This document shows positions 6,407 through 13,079 of a DNA stretch of 15,048 nucleotides, in pieces. Source of the DNA: JANLSE01 sp031362265 (GTDB lineage Bacteria > Chloroflexota > Chloroflexia > Chloroflexales > Roseiflexaceae). Below the pieces are notes generated by a model. It saw only the letters and a list, made by a program, of their open reading frames with translations. It did no database searches and was not told where the DNA came from. Within the stretch, counting starts at the first letter, position 1; each line of letters begins with the position of its first letter. The translations under genes were made by a program, and so were the position numbers. Location: positions 1 to 15,048 of the forward strand of contig JANLSE010000602.1 in the NCBI GenBank assembly GCA_031362265.1, written 5' to 3'.

Positions 6407-7225
6407 ATGGAAACCCGTCAACCTACTGCATTAGATGATTTTTTCTTCGACCTGCGCGGATATCTGGTGTTGAAACAAGCAGTTGAGCCAAGCCTACTCG
6501 ACGCGCTCAATCAGGCGATCGACACCTTACCGCCATTGGAGTATGGCGAATGGTATGGCAATACTCAGCGCCGCGACTATACCGCATCGACAGGACTGGA
6601 GCTGCATAATTGTGTTGAGGCTGGTACACCATTCGAAGAACTGATCGATCACCCGAGCTGGATCAACTATGTACGCCATTACTGTGGTGAAGAAGATTCA
6701 TACGTCCAAGGCTTGTTTATCGATGAGTGCATGCTTTCGGTACGGCGCTCTGGCGGGCATCACCCCGTTCACTCAGGCGGCTATCGTGGCGCTCTGCGCG
6801 GGCGCTATTTGTATGAGCATGGCGTATTTCGCTGCGGGCAGTGTAATATCATCGTGGCATTAACGGATGTTGGCCCTGGTGATGGCCCAACAATGGTCAT
6901 TCCCGGTAGCCATAAATCCAACTTCCCGCACCCCAATGCTGGTGATTACATGAAGCTCGACCGGATGGATCACCTTGATGGCGCAGTCGAGGTCTATCTC
7001 CAGAAGGGTGATGCGCTGCTGTTTGTAGATGGCCTTATGCATGGTGGCAGTAGCCGCACCAATCAAGGTGAACGCCGTGTGACGATCTACCGCTATGGTG
7101 TCAGTTGGGGTGCTACCCGCTTTGGCTATGAATATTCACCTGACCTGCTTGCACGCCTTACGCCAGAACGGCGCAAGCTCCTGCAACCAATCGCACCATT
7201 GCGGCCTTCGCGTGAGCCACGCTAG
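6407..7225 (+). CDS. PhyH (phytanoyl-CoA dioxygenase)-family protein
   Basis: A 272-aa member of the PhyH double-stranded beta-helix family, whose typical members use Fe(II) and 2-oxoglutarate to hydroxylate small molecules. Recognisable blocks are LRGYLVLKQAV (16-26), HHPVHSGGYRG (118-128), ALTDVGPGDGPTMVIPGSHKSNFP (about 151-174) and the distal MHGG (His212) with Arg223 eleven residues later for 2-oxoglutarate. The spacing between His122 and His212 (90) is close to that of human PAHX, as I recall it (about 89). That points to His122-Ser-Gly124 as the metal motif, so the usual Asp of HxD would be Gly. Substrate unknown. Start: ATG 6407 with AAGGAG 5 nt upstream. No clear promoter is visible in the 100-bp gap before it. 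Confidence 0.85.
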   Translation: METRQPTALDDFFFDLRGYLVLKQAVEPSLLDALNQAIDTLPPLEYGEWYGNTQRRDYTASTGLELHNCVEAGTPFEELIDHPSWINYVRHYCGEEDSYVQGLFIDECMLSVRRSGGHHPVHSGGYRGALRGRYLYEHGVFRCGQCNIIVALTDVGPGDGPTMVIPGSHKSNFPHPNAGDYMKLDRMDHLDGAVEVYLQKGDALLFVDGLMHGGSSRTNQGERRVTIYRYGVSWGATRFGYEYSPDLLARLTPERRKLLQPIAPLRPSREPR

Positions 7226-7274
7226 TACCGCTTAGCGCACAAATAACCCATTAGGCACTCCGCCCGAAGACGGA

Positions 7275-7303
7275 TTGACAACCAAATCTATGGCTGCTAT
7301 GCT
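7275..7303 (+). promoter_or_regulatory. Near-consensus sigma70-type promoter
   Basis: TTGACA (7275-7280), a 17-bp spacer, and TATGCT (7298-7303) preceded by TGC form a perfect -35 with an extended -10. The predicted start is near 7310. It is the best promoter in the window, yet no long gene starts within 300 bp downstream. It drives the region holding the 21-codon ORF and the terminator at 7612-7645. Confidence 0.75.
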
Positions 7304-7337
7304 CAGCTATCAGTCGATTCGATCAAGGAGTACCATC

Positions 7338-7403
7338 ATGACAGTACAGGCTAACAATCTCCGCAACGCATCCGCGATCCTAGTAGCGGTGTGCGTGAGC
7401 TAA
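7338..7403 (+). CDS. Putative 21-residue leader peptide
   Basis: ATG at 7338 is preceded by a strong Shine-Dalgarno AAGGAG (7325-7330) at 7 nt, and the whole lies 28 nt after the predicted start of a near-consensus promoter. The peptide starts MTVQANNLRNAS, has a hydrophobic C-terminal half (AILVAVCV) and ends at TAA 7401-7403. It has no run of a single amino acid that would mark a classical amino-acid attenuator. It could be a regulatory leader peptide, a small membrane peptide, or the 5' remnant of a decayed gene. Confidence 0.4.
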   Translation: MTVQANNLRNASAILVAVCVS

Positions 7404-7611
7404 CGCGCCTGTTGTCTTTTACGCTAAAGCGTAGGTGTTGCGCTATCGCGCACTGTTTTGTGGTGGGCTAACGCCTAAGTAACCCTGAGCAGATAGCACT
7501 AAAGCATCATATCCTTCTGGCCACAGGCGTGGATGAATGCCCTGTTTGATCTGTTCTGCAGAAGAACGATCCTATAGGTATCATCGCCTTGTGGTCGGTT
7601 GATTTATACTG

Positions 7612-7645
7612 ACCGCTTGGGTATCGATTACCCGGCGGTTTTCTT
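7612..7645 (+). terminator. Intrinsic terminator just upstream of the RIO kinase
   Basis: The stem is ACCGC/GCGGT plus GGGTA/TACCC with a small internal bulge, a 5-nt loop TCGAT and the tail TTTTCTT. It ends 8 bp before the AAAGGGG ribosome site of the kinase gene. Transcripts from the promoter at 7275 must pass it to reach the kinase. A TATACT at 7605-7610 could be a -10 for a separate start, but it has no good -35. Confidence 0.65.
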
Positions 7646-7665
7646 ATACCCAAAAAGGGGTGTTT

Positions 7666-8553
7666 GTGAAACGAGCTATTAAGAAGCAGAGTTATGAAGC
7701 GAATCGCGATGTACAACGTTGGTTGCGAGAGCAACACGAGGAGCATGGCCCGGAGGCATTCAACCCAACTTTTCTGGCCTCACGACGCGATTCGGATTGG
7801 ATTCTATCATCATTATCGGTCTTTCATCAGCAAGGGTTAATCACCGATGTGATCAGCCAGGCCAGCAGTGGCAAGGAAGCGACTGTCTATTGTTGTATCG
7901 CGCATCCCAGCACTGGTGCAGAATATCTGGCGGCCAAAGTCTACCGGCCACGTATGTTCCGCAGCCTGAAGAATGATGCCGTCTACCGGGATAGTCGCGC
8001 GCGCCACGATGAGCACGGTCGGCCACAACGTGGGGAGCGCGGGCGACGCTCAAGCGAGTCACGCAATAGCCGTGGGCGTGCGCTCCAGGTCGCCGATTGG
8101 ATCGAGACCGAATACCAGGTTCAACAGGAACTATCGCTGGTAGGCGCCGCCGTGCCACATACCTATGCACAGGCCGGCAATGCCATTCTGATGGAATGGA
8201 TTGGTGCTGAAGTGCCTGCGCCACGCCTCAGCGATGTCACCTTGGATCGATCCGAGGCCCAGCCACTCTTTGAGCTACTGATCGACAATATTGGACTGTT
8301 CTTGGCAAATAACCGTATCCATGGCGATCTTTCAGCCTATAACATCCTATACTGGGAAGGAAATGTCACCGTGATCGATTTCGCACAGATGGTTGATCCA
8401 CGCTACAGTAGCGAGATTTACCCGATTTTCGAACGTGATATTGCCCGTGTGTGTAGCTTCTTTGCGCGCTATGGCATCAGCGCCAACCCAACTGATATCG
8501 CCGCCGATCTGTGGACACGCTATCTGATGGGTGATCTGGAGGCTGCGCGATGA
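7666..8553 (+). CDS. RIO1-type atypical serine/threonine kinase
   Basis: A RIO-family protein kinase of 295 aa. It has an N-terminal segment before the RIO fold (about 1-60), the flexible-loop ATP motif SSGKEATVY (67-75), the ATP-binding lysine in AAKVYR (Lys91), the catalytic loop HGDLSAYNILY (219-229, Asp221 and Asn226) and the metal-binding VIDFAQMVD (Asp238). These match RIO1 rather than RIO2 consensus sequences. Archaeal and eukaryotic RIO1 act in small-subunit ribosome maturation; the role of bacterial homologues is largely unknown. An Arg/Ser-rich stretch (about 108-140) sits between the lysine and the next conserved block. Start: GTG 7666 with AAAGGGG 5 nt upstream. A GTG at 7660 overlaps that ribosome site and is less likely. 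Promoter, 21-codon ORF and terminator upstream suggest attenuation. Confidence 0.92.
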   Translation: MKRAIKKQSYEANRDVQRWLREQHEEHGPEAFNPTFLASRRDSDWILSSLSVFHQQGLITDVISQASSGKEATVYCCIAHPSTGAEYLAAKVYRPRMFRSLKNDAVYRDSRARHDEHGRPQRGERGRRSSESRNSRGRALQVADWIETEYQVQQELSLVGAAVPHTYAQAGNAILMEWIGAEVPAPRLSDVTLDRSEAQPLFELLIDNIGLFLANNRIHGDLSAYNILYWEGNVTVIDFAQMVDPRYSSEIYPIFERDIARVCSFFARYGISANPTDIAADLWTRYLMGDLEAAR

Positions 8554-8665
8554 CACCATATCCACAAGTCTTTACGTCATTACGAGTGCACAATATTGAA
8601 TATGGGTGCCATTCCATTGCACCACCCACCGATTGTGCTGCACTTGTTCAGTCAAGGATCTATTC

Positions 8666-10504
8666 ATGACAATACTCACGACTCCACAACCAACGCGAGC
8701 GATTGCACTCTTGCAGAATTACCTGCGCTACTATCCCTGGCGCACGATTCTCCTGGCACTTCTGCTTGTGATCGGGATTCTAGCGCAGTTGGGTGTTCCA
8801 CAAGTTTTACAAACGTTTGTCGATGCTACCCAGACCAATGGTGTCGGCGCTGAAACGCTTGGCACCGCTCTGGCGTTTATCATCCTCGCGATTCTACAGC
8901 GCAGCGCGATCCTTGCAACTACCTATGTTGGTGAGGATCTCGGTTGGCGTGCGACCAACCGACTACGCCGCGATCTCACCGGCCATGTGCTGCAGCTTGA
9001 TATGGGTTTCCACAAGACCCACACCCCCGGCGAAATGCTGGAGCGGATCGATGGTGATTGCGATGCACTACGCAATTTCTTTTCGCAGTTTAGCTTGCAA
9101 GTACTCAGTAATGGACTACTGGTGATTGGCATCCTCGTACTCCTGCTGCGTGAAGATTGGCGGGTCGGGCTTGGCTTAAGCCTGTATGCGGTGAGTGTAT
9201 TTGCCGCATTATTGGCGCTCCAGCGCATTACTGTCAGCCGCTGGGCTGCGCTACGAACCGCTGAAACCGAGACAGTCAGCTTTCTTGAGGAGCGCATGGT
9301 CGCAACCGAGGATATTCGCTCGAATGGTGCCGAACACTATGCGCTTGAACAGCTTGCCAAACGCACCGATCAACAGCTACAGCAGCGCCGCAGGGCCGAA
9401 TTGACAGCGAATGCGACATTTGTGGGAACCAATTTTCTATTCTTGCTTGGCTACGCAATTGGGCTAGGGGTTGGCGCTACGCTTTACAGTAATGGCCAAG
9501 CCACGATTGGCACAGCATTCCTGATCGTTGTCTATATTGGTATGCTCTCTGGCCCACTAGAAGCCATTCGCGAACAGGTTCAGGATCTCCAAAAGGCAAT
9601 CGCAAGCATCGGGCGCATCGCAGAGTTACTCAGAACCCAATCGCGTATGTATCAAACCGCAACAGCCTCCCTCCCCACTGGCCCGTTGGCGGTTGCGTTT
9701 GCAGGGGTAACCTTCACATACGACGACCAACCAACAGAAAGCCAGCAATCACTAGCACAGGGCGAAAAAAACCCAGTGGCTGATGCTGATGCTCAACTGC
9801 CAGCGCTTCAGCCATCCGTTCTACGCAATATCTCATTCACACTAGAACCTGGAACAACCCTAGGGTTACTTGGCCGTACTGGGAGTGGTAAATCCACACT
9901 TGCACGCCTGCTCGCACGACTCTACGATCCAGATACAGGCTCGATCCAGCTAAGCGGTATCGAACTACGCGCGATTGCGCAGCACGATTTGCGCGCACGG
10001 GTTGGGGTCGTCACACAGGATGTCCAGATCTTCCAAGCTAGCATCCGCAATAACCTGACACTCTTCCGCTCAACGATTTCCGACACAACACTCGAACAAG
10101 CACTCGGCGAACTAGGCCTTCTGGAGTGGGTACGAGCCCTTCCGGCAGGCTTGGATACACAACTCGGGCCGGGTGGCCTTGGGTTATCGGCTGGTGAAGC
10201 GCAATTGCTTGCCTTTGCACGCGTTTTCCTCAATAACCCAGGACTCGTGATTATGGATGAAGCATCGAGTCGCCTAGATCCCGCAACAGAGCGCTTACTT
10301 GAGCGTGCGGTGACACACCTGCTGGCGGGACGTAGCGCAATCATCATTGCCCATCGGCTGGGAACTGTGCAACGTAGTGATACTATTCTTATTTTGGAGC
10401 AGGGCCAGATTGCTGAATTTGGTGCACGGGCAAAACTTGCGGCCAACCCCGAATCACGCTTTTCTGCACTCCTGCGTGTTGGGATGCAAGAGGAGTTGGT
10501 ATAG
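8666..10504 (+). CDS. ABC exporter half-transporter, subunit 1 (catalytic Walker B, degenerate signature)
   Basis: A fused membrane plus ATPase half-transporter of 612 aa. Type IV-exporter membrane helices span about 25-315. The nucleotide-binding domain carries Walker A GRTGSGKST (403-411), Q-loop Gln451, a degenerate signature LSAGE (507-511 instead of LSGGQ), Walker B LVIMDE with the catalytic Glu532, D-loop SRLD and switch His563. A polar insert of about 30 residues (353-384, rich in Q, A and D) interrupts the start of the ATPase domain. Start: ATG 8666 (MTILTTPQ) with AAGGA 7 nt upstream. The frame extends 20 codons further to 8606, but with no ribosome site and atypical Cys/His-rich residues. 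It pairs with the next gene as a heterodimer (see there). Substrate unknown: lipid, peptide or drug. Confidence 0.92.
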   Translation: MTILTTPQPTRAIALLQNYLRYYPWRTILLALLLVIGILAQLGVPQVLQTFVDATQTNGVGAETLGTALAFIILAILQRSAILATTYVGEDLGWRATNRLRRDLTGHVLQLDMGFHKTHTPGEMLERIDGDCDALRNFFSQFSLQVLSNGLLVIGILVLLLREDWRVGLGLSLYAVSVFAALLALQRITVSRWAALRTAETETVSFLEERMVATEDIRSNGAEHYALEQLAKRTDQQLQQRRRAELTANATFVGTNFLFLLGYAIGLGVGATLYSNGQATIGTAFLIVVYIGMLSGPLEAIREQVQDLQKAIASIGRIAELLRTQSRMYQTATASLPTGPLAVAFAGVTFTYDDQPTESQQSLAQGEKNPVADADAQLPALQPSVLRNISFTLEPGTTLGLLGRTGSGKSTLARLLARLYDPDTGSIQLSGIELRAIAQHDLRARVGVVTQDVQIFQASIRNNLTLFRSTISDTTLEQALGELGLLEWVRALPAGLDTQLGPGGLGLSAGEAQLLAFARVFLNNPGLVIMDEASSRLDPATERLLERAVTHLLAGRSAIIIAHRLGTVQRSDTILILEQGQIAEFGARAKLAANPESRFSALLRVGMQEELV

Positions 10505-10507
10505 GAC

Positions 10508-10614
10508 AGCGCAGAGCGCAGAGCGCAAAAGCGCAAGAACGCAAAAGCGCAAGAACGCAAAAGCGCAAGAGCTATGCGTACCGTTGGCCTGTTTTGCGCT
10601 GTGCGCTCTGCGCT
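10508..10614 (+). repeat. Composite repeat element (A array, 6 units, plus module B) with long inverted repeat
   Basis: Module A is six 8-bp units at 10523-10570 (GCGCAAAA, GCGCAAGA and ACGCAAAA alternating). Module B is 10592-10614, after a 21-bp spacer. The 23 bp at 10508-10530 and 10592-10614 are inverted repeats with a single mismatch, closing a stem-loop of about 107 nt. It lies between the two ABC subunit genes, so it would be transcribed as a large hairpin in the putative operon. A GTCTCCGT GTCTCCGT pair (module C) follows at 10622-10637, then the ribosome site of the second subunit. Confidence 0.85.
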
Positions 10615-10671
10615 ATCTAGTCTCCGTGTCTCCGTATCTAGATTCAGTACCGTTATTAAAGGATTATATAT

Positions 10672-12519
10672 ATGGTTGATACATCCAGCCCTAAAGAAGT
10701 GCGCACTATGGCAACATGGCCGCTCAACTGGGCAATTATCCAGTATGCGCCCTGGAGTTTTAGCATTCATTCGCTGTTTCATATCGTTTTTCTGGCTGCG
10801 CCTGTTGCACTTGGCCTGATTGAGCGAGCCGTCTTTGATACAATTACTGGTCGGCAGAGTGCTGGCTTCAATGTATGGACACTTGTGGCGCTCTATGTGG
10901 CGGCAGGAGCAGCACGCCTGGCATCTTCATTCCCAGATATTTGGGGTGGGGCAACATTCCGTGCAGATGTAGGCGGGTTTGTACGTCGTAACATGTTTGC
11001 CGCACTCCTGCGCCGCCCTGGCGCTGTTGAATTGCCAATTCCAGTTGGTGAGGCAGTGAATCGCTATAGCGATGATGTTAACGAAGTGTCCGATTTCCCT
11101 ACATGGCTACCACATGTCGCTGGGCATCTGGTTGCGTTTGTGATCGCCGTGGGTGTGATGGGCAGCATTAATCTCACGATCACACTGATTATTGTACTTC
11201 CACTATTCCTCACAACCATTGTGACTCGTGTGGCATGGGCGCGGTTTATGTGGTTGCTGCAGGCCGACCGCGAAGCATCAGATCGGGTCACCGGTTTCTT
11301 AGGCGAGTTATTTGGTGCTGTGCAGGCAATCAAACTTGCGGGGGCGGAATCTGGCGCGCTAGAGCAACTTGATGGGTTAGGCGAGCGTCGCCGTAATGTG
11401 AGCGTCAAGAAGGATGTGCTCTGGCAGTTACTCTGGTCATTCAATAGTATCACCGTCGCGTTTGGCACTGGAGTCATTCTGCTTATGGCAGGCCAGGCCA
11501 TGCGTGCAGGAAGTTTCAGCGTTGGTGATTTTGCCCTGTTCCTGTTCTATCTTCAATTTGCAACTGAACTACCCTCACTCATGGGTACGTTCATTGGCGA
11601 TTATAACCAGCAAGCAGTAGCGATCAAACGCCTGACAGCCCTCGTCCCTGGTGAACCGAGCGATGTGTTAGTCCACGAATGGGTTGGCGCAAATAAGCAA
11701 AAAAACACATATAGATCGAATGGCAGCGCCCCAAGCCCTGCGAGTTCTGCTGAGTCAAACCTTGCGTTGCTTGCGATTGACAAGCTCACCTATCGATACA
11801 CTGGCGGTGGTGGAATTGAGGATATCACCCTGAGTTTACCACCCGGATCACTCACGGTTGTTACGGGGCGCATTGGTAGCGGCAAAACTACACTACTGCG
11901 CGCCGTGTTAGGGTTGCTGCCACATGATGCAGGCCGTATCCAGTGGAATGGCACAGACATTGATGACGTTGCAGCGTTCTTTCGGCTGCCGAATGCTGCA
12001 TACACTCCCCAAATACCACGCTTATTCAGCGCTCCACTACGCGAAAATATTCTGCTTGGAATCGCAGAAGAGAGTGTCGATCTACCCAACGCGCTGCACT
12101 CCGCAGTTCTCGAAAGCGATATCGCAAGCCTAGAGCAAGGACTCGAGACAGTGGTTGGCCCACGTGGGGTACGGCTCTCCGGCGGCCAGATCCAGCGCGC
12201 CGCTGCTGCGCGTATGTTCGTGCGCAACACACAACTTCTGGTTGTCGATGATCTTTCCAGCGCGCTTGATGTCGAGACCGAGCATCTCCTTTGGGAACGG
12301 CTGGGTTCCAGCGCCCAGCATACAGCACACAATCCCGAGCAGCCACAGAAGCCTAAAACCCGTACAATTCTGGCAGTCTCACATCGGCGAGCAGCATTGC
12401 GGCGAGCAGATCAGGTGGTTGTACTAAAGGCTGGACGAATCGATGCAATCGGCACACTTGCAGAAGTGTTGAACCAGAGTGAGGAGATGCGCCAGCTCTG
12501 GCAGGAAGAGGAGCGTTAA
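10672..12519 (+). CDS. ABC exporter half-transporter, subunit 2 (degenerate Walker B, canonical signature)
   Basis: Membrane domain about 30-315, then an ATPase domain, 615 aa in all. Walker A GRIGSGKTT (399-407), Q-loop Gln447, canonical signature LSGGQ (502-506), Walker B LLVVDD in which the catalytic Glu is Asp527, then LSSALD and switch His571. With subunit 1, the Asp-type Walker B here faces that subunit's LSAGE signature to form a degenerate site. The LSGGQ here faces Glu532 of subunit 1 to form the hydrolysing site. This is the known asymmetry of heterodimeric exporters such as TM287/288. Two low-complexity inserts stand out: about 338-362 between the domains and about 545-564 before the H-loop. 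Start: ATG 10672 with AAAGGA 8 nt upstream. The 167-bp gap to subunit 1 holds the composite repeat. Confidence 0.92.
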   Translation: MVDTSSPKEVRTMATWPLNWAIIQYAPWSFSIHSLFHIVFLAAPVALGLIERAVFDTITGRQSAGFNVWTLVALYVAAGAARLASSFPDIWGGATFRADVGGFVRRNMFAALLRRPGAVELPIPVGEAVNRYSDDVNEVSDFPTWLPHVAGHLVAFVIAVGVMGSINLTITLIIVLPLFLTTIVTRVAWARFMWLLQADREASDRVTGFLGELFGAVQAIKLAGAESGALEQLDGLGERRRNVSVKKDVLWQLLWSFNSITVAFGTGVILLMAGQAMRAGSFSVGDFALFLFYLQFATELPSLMGTFIGDYNQQAVAIKRLTALVPGEPSDVLVHEWVGANKQKNTYRSNGSAPSPASSAESNLALLAIDKLTYRYTGGGGIEDITLSLPPGSLTVVTGRIGSGKTTLLRAVLGLLPHDAGRIQWNGTDIDDVAAFFRLPNAAYTPQIPRLFSAPLRENILLGIAEESVDLPNALHSAVLESDIASLEQGLETVVGPRGVRLSGGQIQRAAAARMFVRNTQLLVVDDLSSALDVETEHLLWERLGSSAQHTAHNPEQPQKPKTRTILAVSHRRAALRRADQVVVLKAGRIDAIGTLAEVLNQSEEMRQLWQEEER

Positions 12520-12532
12520 GGAAGAGCTACAA

Positions 12533-12570
12533 GGTTAGGGGTCTACACACAAATGCGTAGACCCCTAACC
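12533..12570. terminator. Perfect 14-bp hairpin between convergent genes
   Basis: GGTTAGGGGTCTAC (12533-12546) and its exact complement (12557-12570) are separated by a 10-nt loop. It starts 14 bp after the stop of the second ABC subunit and ends 28 bp before the stop of the convergent gene at 12599. There is no strong T-tract on either side, so it may act as a bidirectional 3'-end structure or an inefficient terminator. Confidence 0.6.
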
Positions 12571-12598
12571 AGTAATGTTTACCAACCGATGTAGGCTA

Positions 12599-12982
12599 TT
12601 ACGCCGGTGCACCTTGATACTGGCTCTTGCCAAAGCCAAGGATCATAATGAAGATTGGTGCTAATAGGATCAGCCCAATCGCAAAGCCAACGCCCTTACC
12701 GAATGCTTTTGCCAAACTAAGCATGACCAGAACAAGAATAACAATGTTGACGATTGGGATGAGCAGGAGCAGGAACCACCACCACGGTTTCCCTGCAACC
12801 TGAACAATCGTAATTGTGTTCAGAATCGGGATAATCGCATACCAACCTGGCTTACCTGCCTTCGTGAAGACTTGCCAGAGAGCCGCAACCACTGCAATTG
12901 CAAAGACAAGCCCAATCAATCCACCGATCCCGCCGCCGCTTTGGTCGCTCTGATCCTGCAGTACCATCAGTAGAGTGAACAT
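12599..12982 (-). CDS. Small DUF5684-like membrane protein
   Basis: A 127-aa membrane protein. It starts with a hydrophobic stretch, then a Gln/Gly-rich linker (QDQSDQSGGGIGG). Three to four further helices include the pattern FTKAGKPGWYAIIPILNTI followed by GKPWWW, which I associate with the DUF5684 family of unknown function. The frame is open to a GTG at 13015. ATG 12982 has GGAG at 8 nt, while the GTG has no ribosome site and lies inside a palindrome, so I chose 12982. It lies downstream of serA on the same strand (about 97 bp from its stop) and converges on the ABC genes. Function cannot be assigned; a role as a small inner-membrane scaffold would be speculation. Confidence 0.82.
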   Translation of the reverse strand: MFTLLMVLQDQSDQSGGGIGGLIGLVFAIAVVAALWQVFTKAGKPGWYAIIPILNTITIVQVAGKPWWWFLLLLIPIVNIVILVLVMLSLAKAFGKGVGFAIGLILLAPIFIMILGFGKSQYQGAPA

Positions 12983-13008
12983 TGCCAATACTCCGTTCGT
13001 TGCGGCCC

Positions 13009-13023
13009 ATACCACAGTGGTAT
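13009..13023. promoter_or_regulatory. 15-bp perfect palindrome, possible operator
   Basis: ATACCAC-A-GTGGTAT has 7-bp perfect arms around one central base. It lies 27 bp upstream of the ATG of the DUF5684-like gene, in the short gap after serA. Position and symmetry fit a transcription-factor site overlapping that gene's 5' leader or promoter. No regulator can be named. Confidence 0.35.
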
Positions 13024-13079
13024 CATGGCCTCATACAAAAGGTACGCAAATGTTACACAATTCGTTACATGATATCGCT

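Larger units (their letters stand above)
7310..7645 (+). ncRNA. Candidate small RNA or attenuating leader upstream of the RIO kinase
   Basis: The stretch from 7226 to 7665 has no conventional gene. From the promoter at 7275-7303 to the terminator at 7612-7645 it could yield a discrete RNA of about 335 nt. It contains a 21-codon ORF and several short hairpins: ACGCT/AGCGT around 7421-7432, GCGC/GCGC around 7440-7451 and GTTCT/AGAAC around 7553-7567. The related strings AGCTAACGCGCC and GGCTAACGCC occur at about 7399 and 7467. It matches no RNA family I recognise. Reading it as an attenuated leader of the kinase gene or as a free sRNA is inference. Confidence 0.4.

Noticed and set aside
7605..7610. 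TATACT as the main promoter of the RIO kinase
   Set aside because: No usable -35 and no extended -10; the terminator stem would then start at the transcription start. Kept only as an alternative.
8606..8665. Extra 20 residues on ABC subunit 1
   Set aside because: No ribosome site at 8606, whereas AAGGA precedes the ATG at 8666, and the extension is unlike exporter N-termini.
9922..10782. 286-residue minus-strand ORF over the ABC genes
   Set aside because: It is the shadow of the ABC subunit 1 ATPase domain joined to repeat translation; no ribosome site or family pattern.
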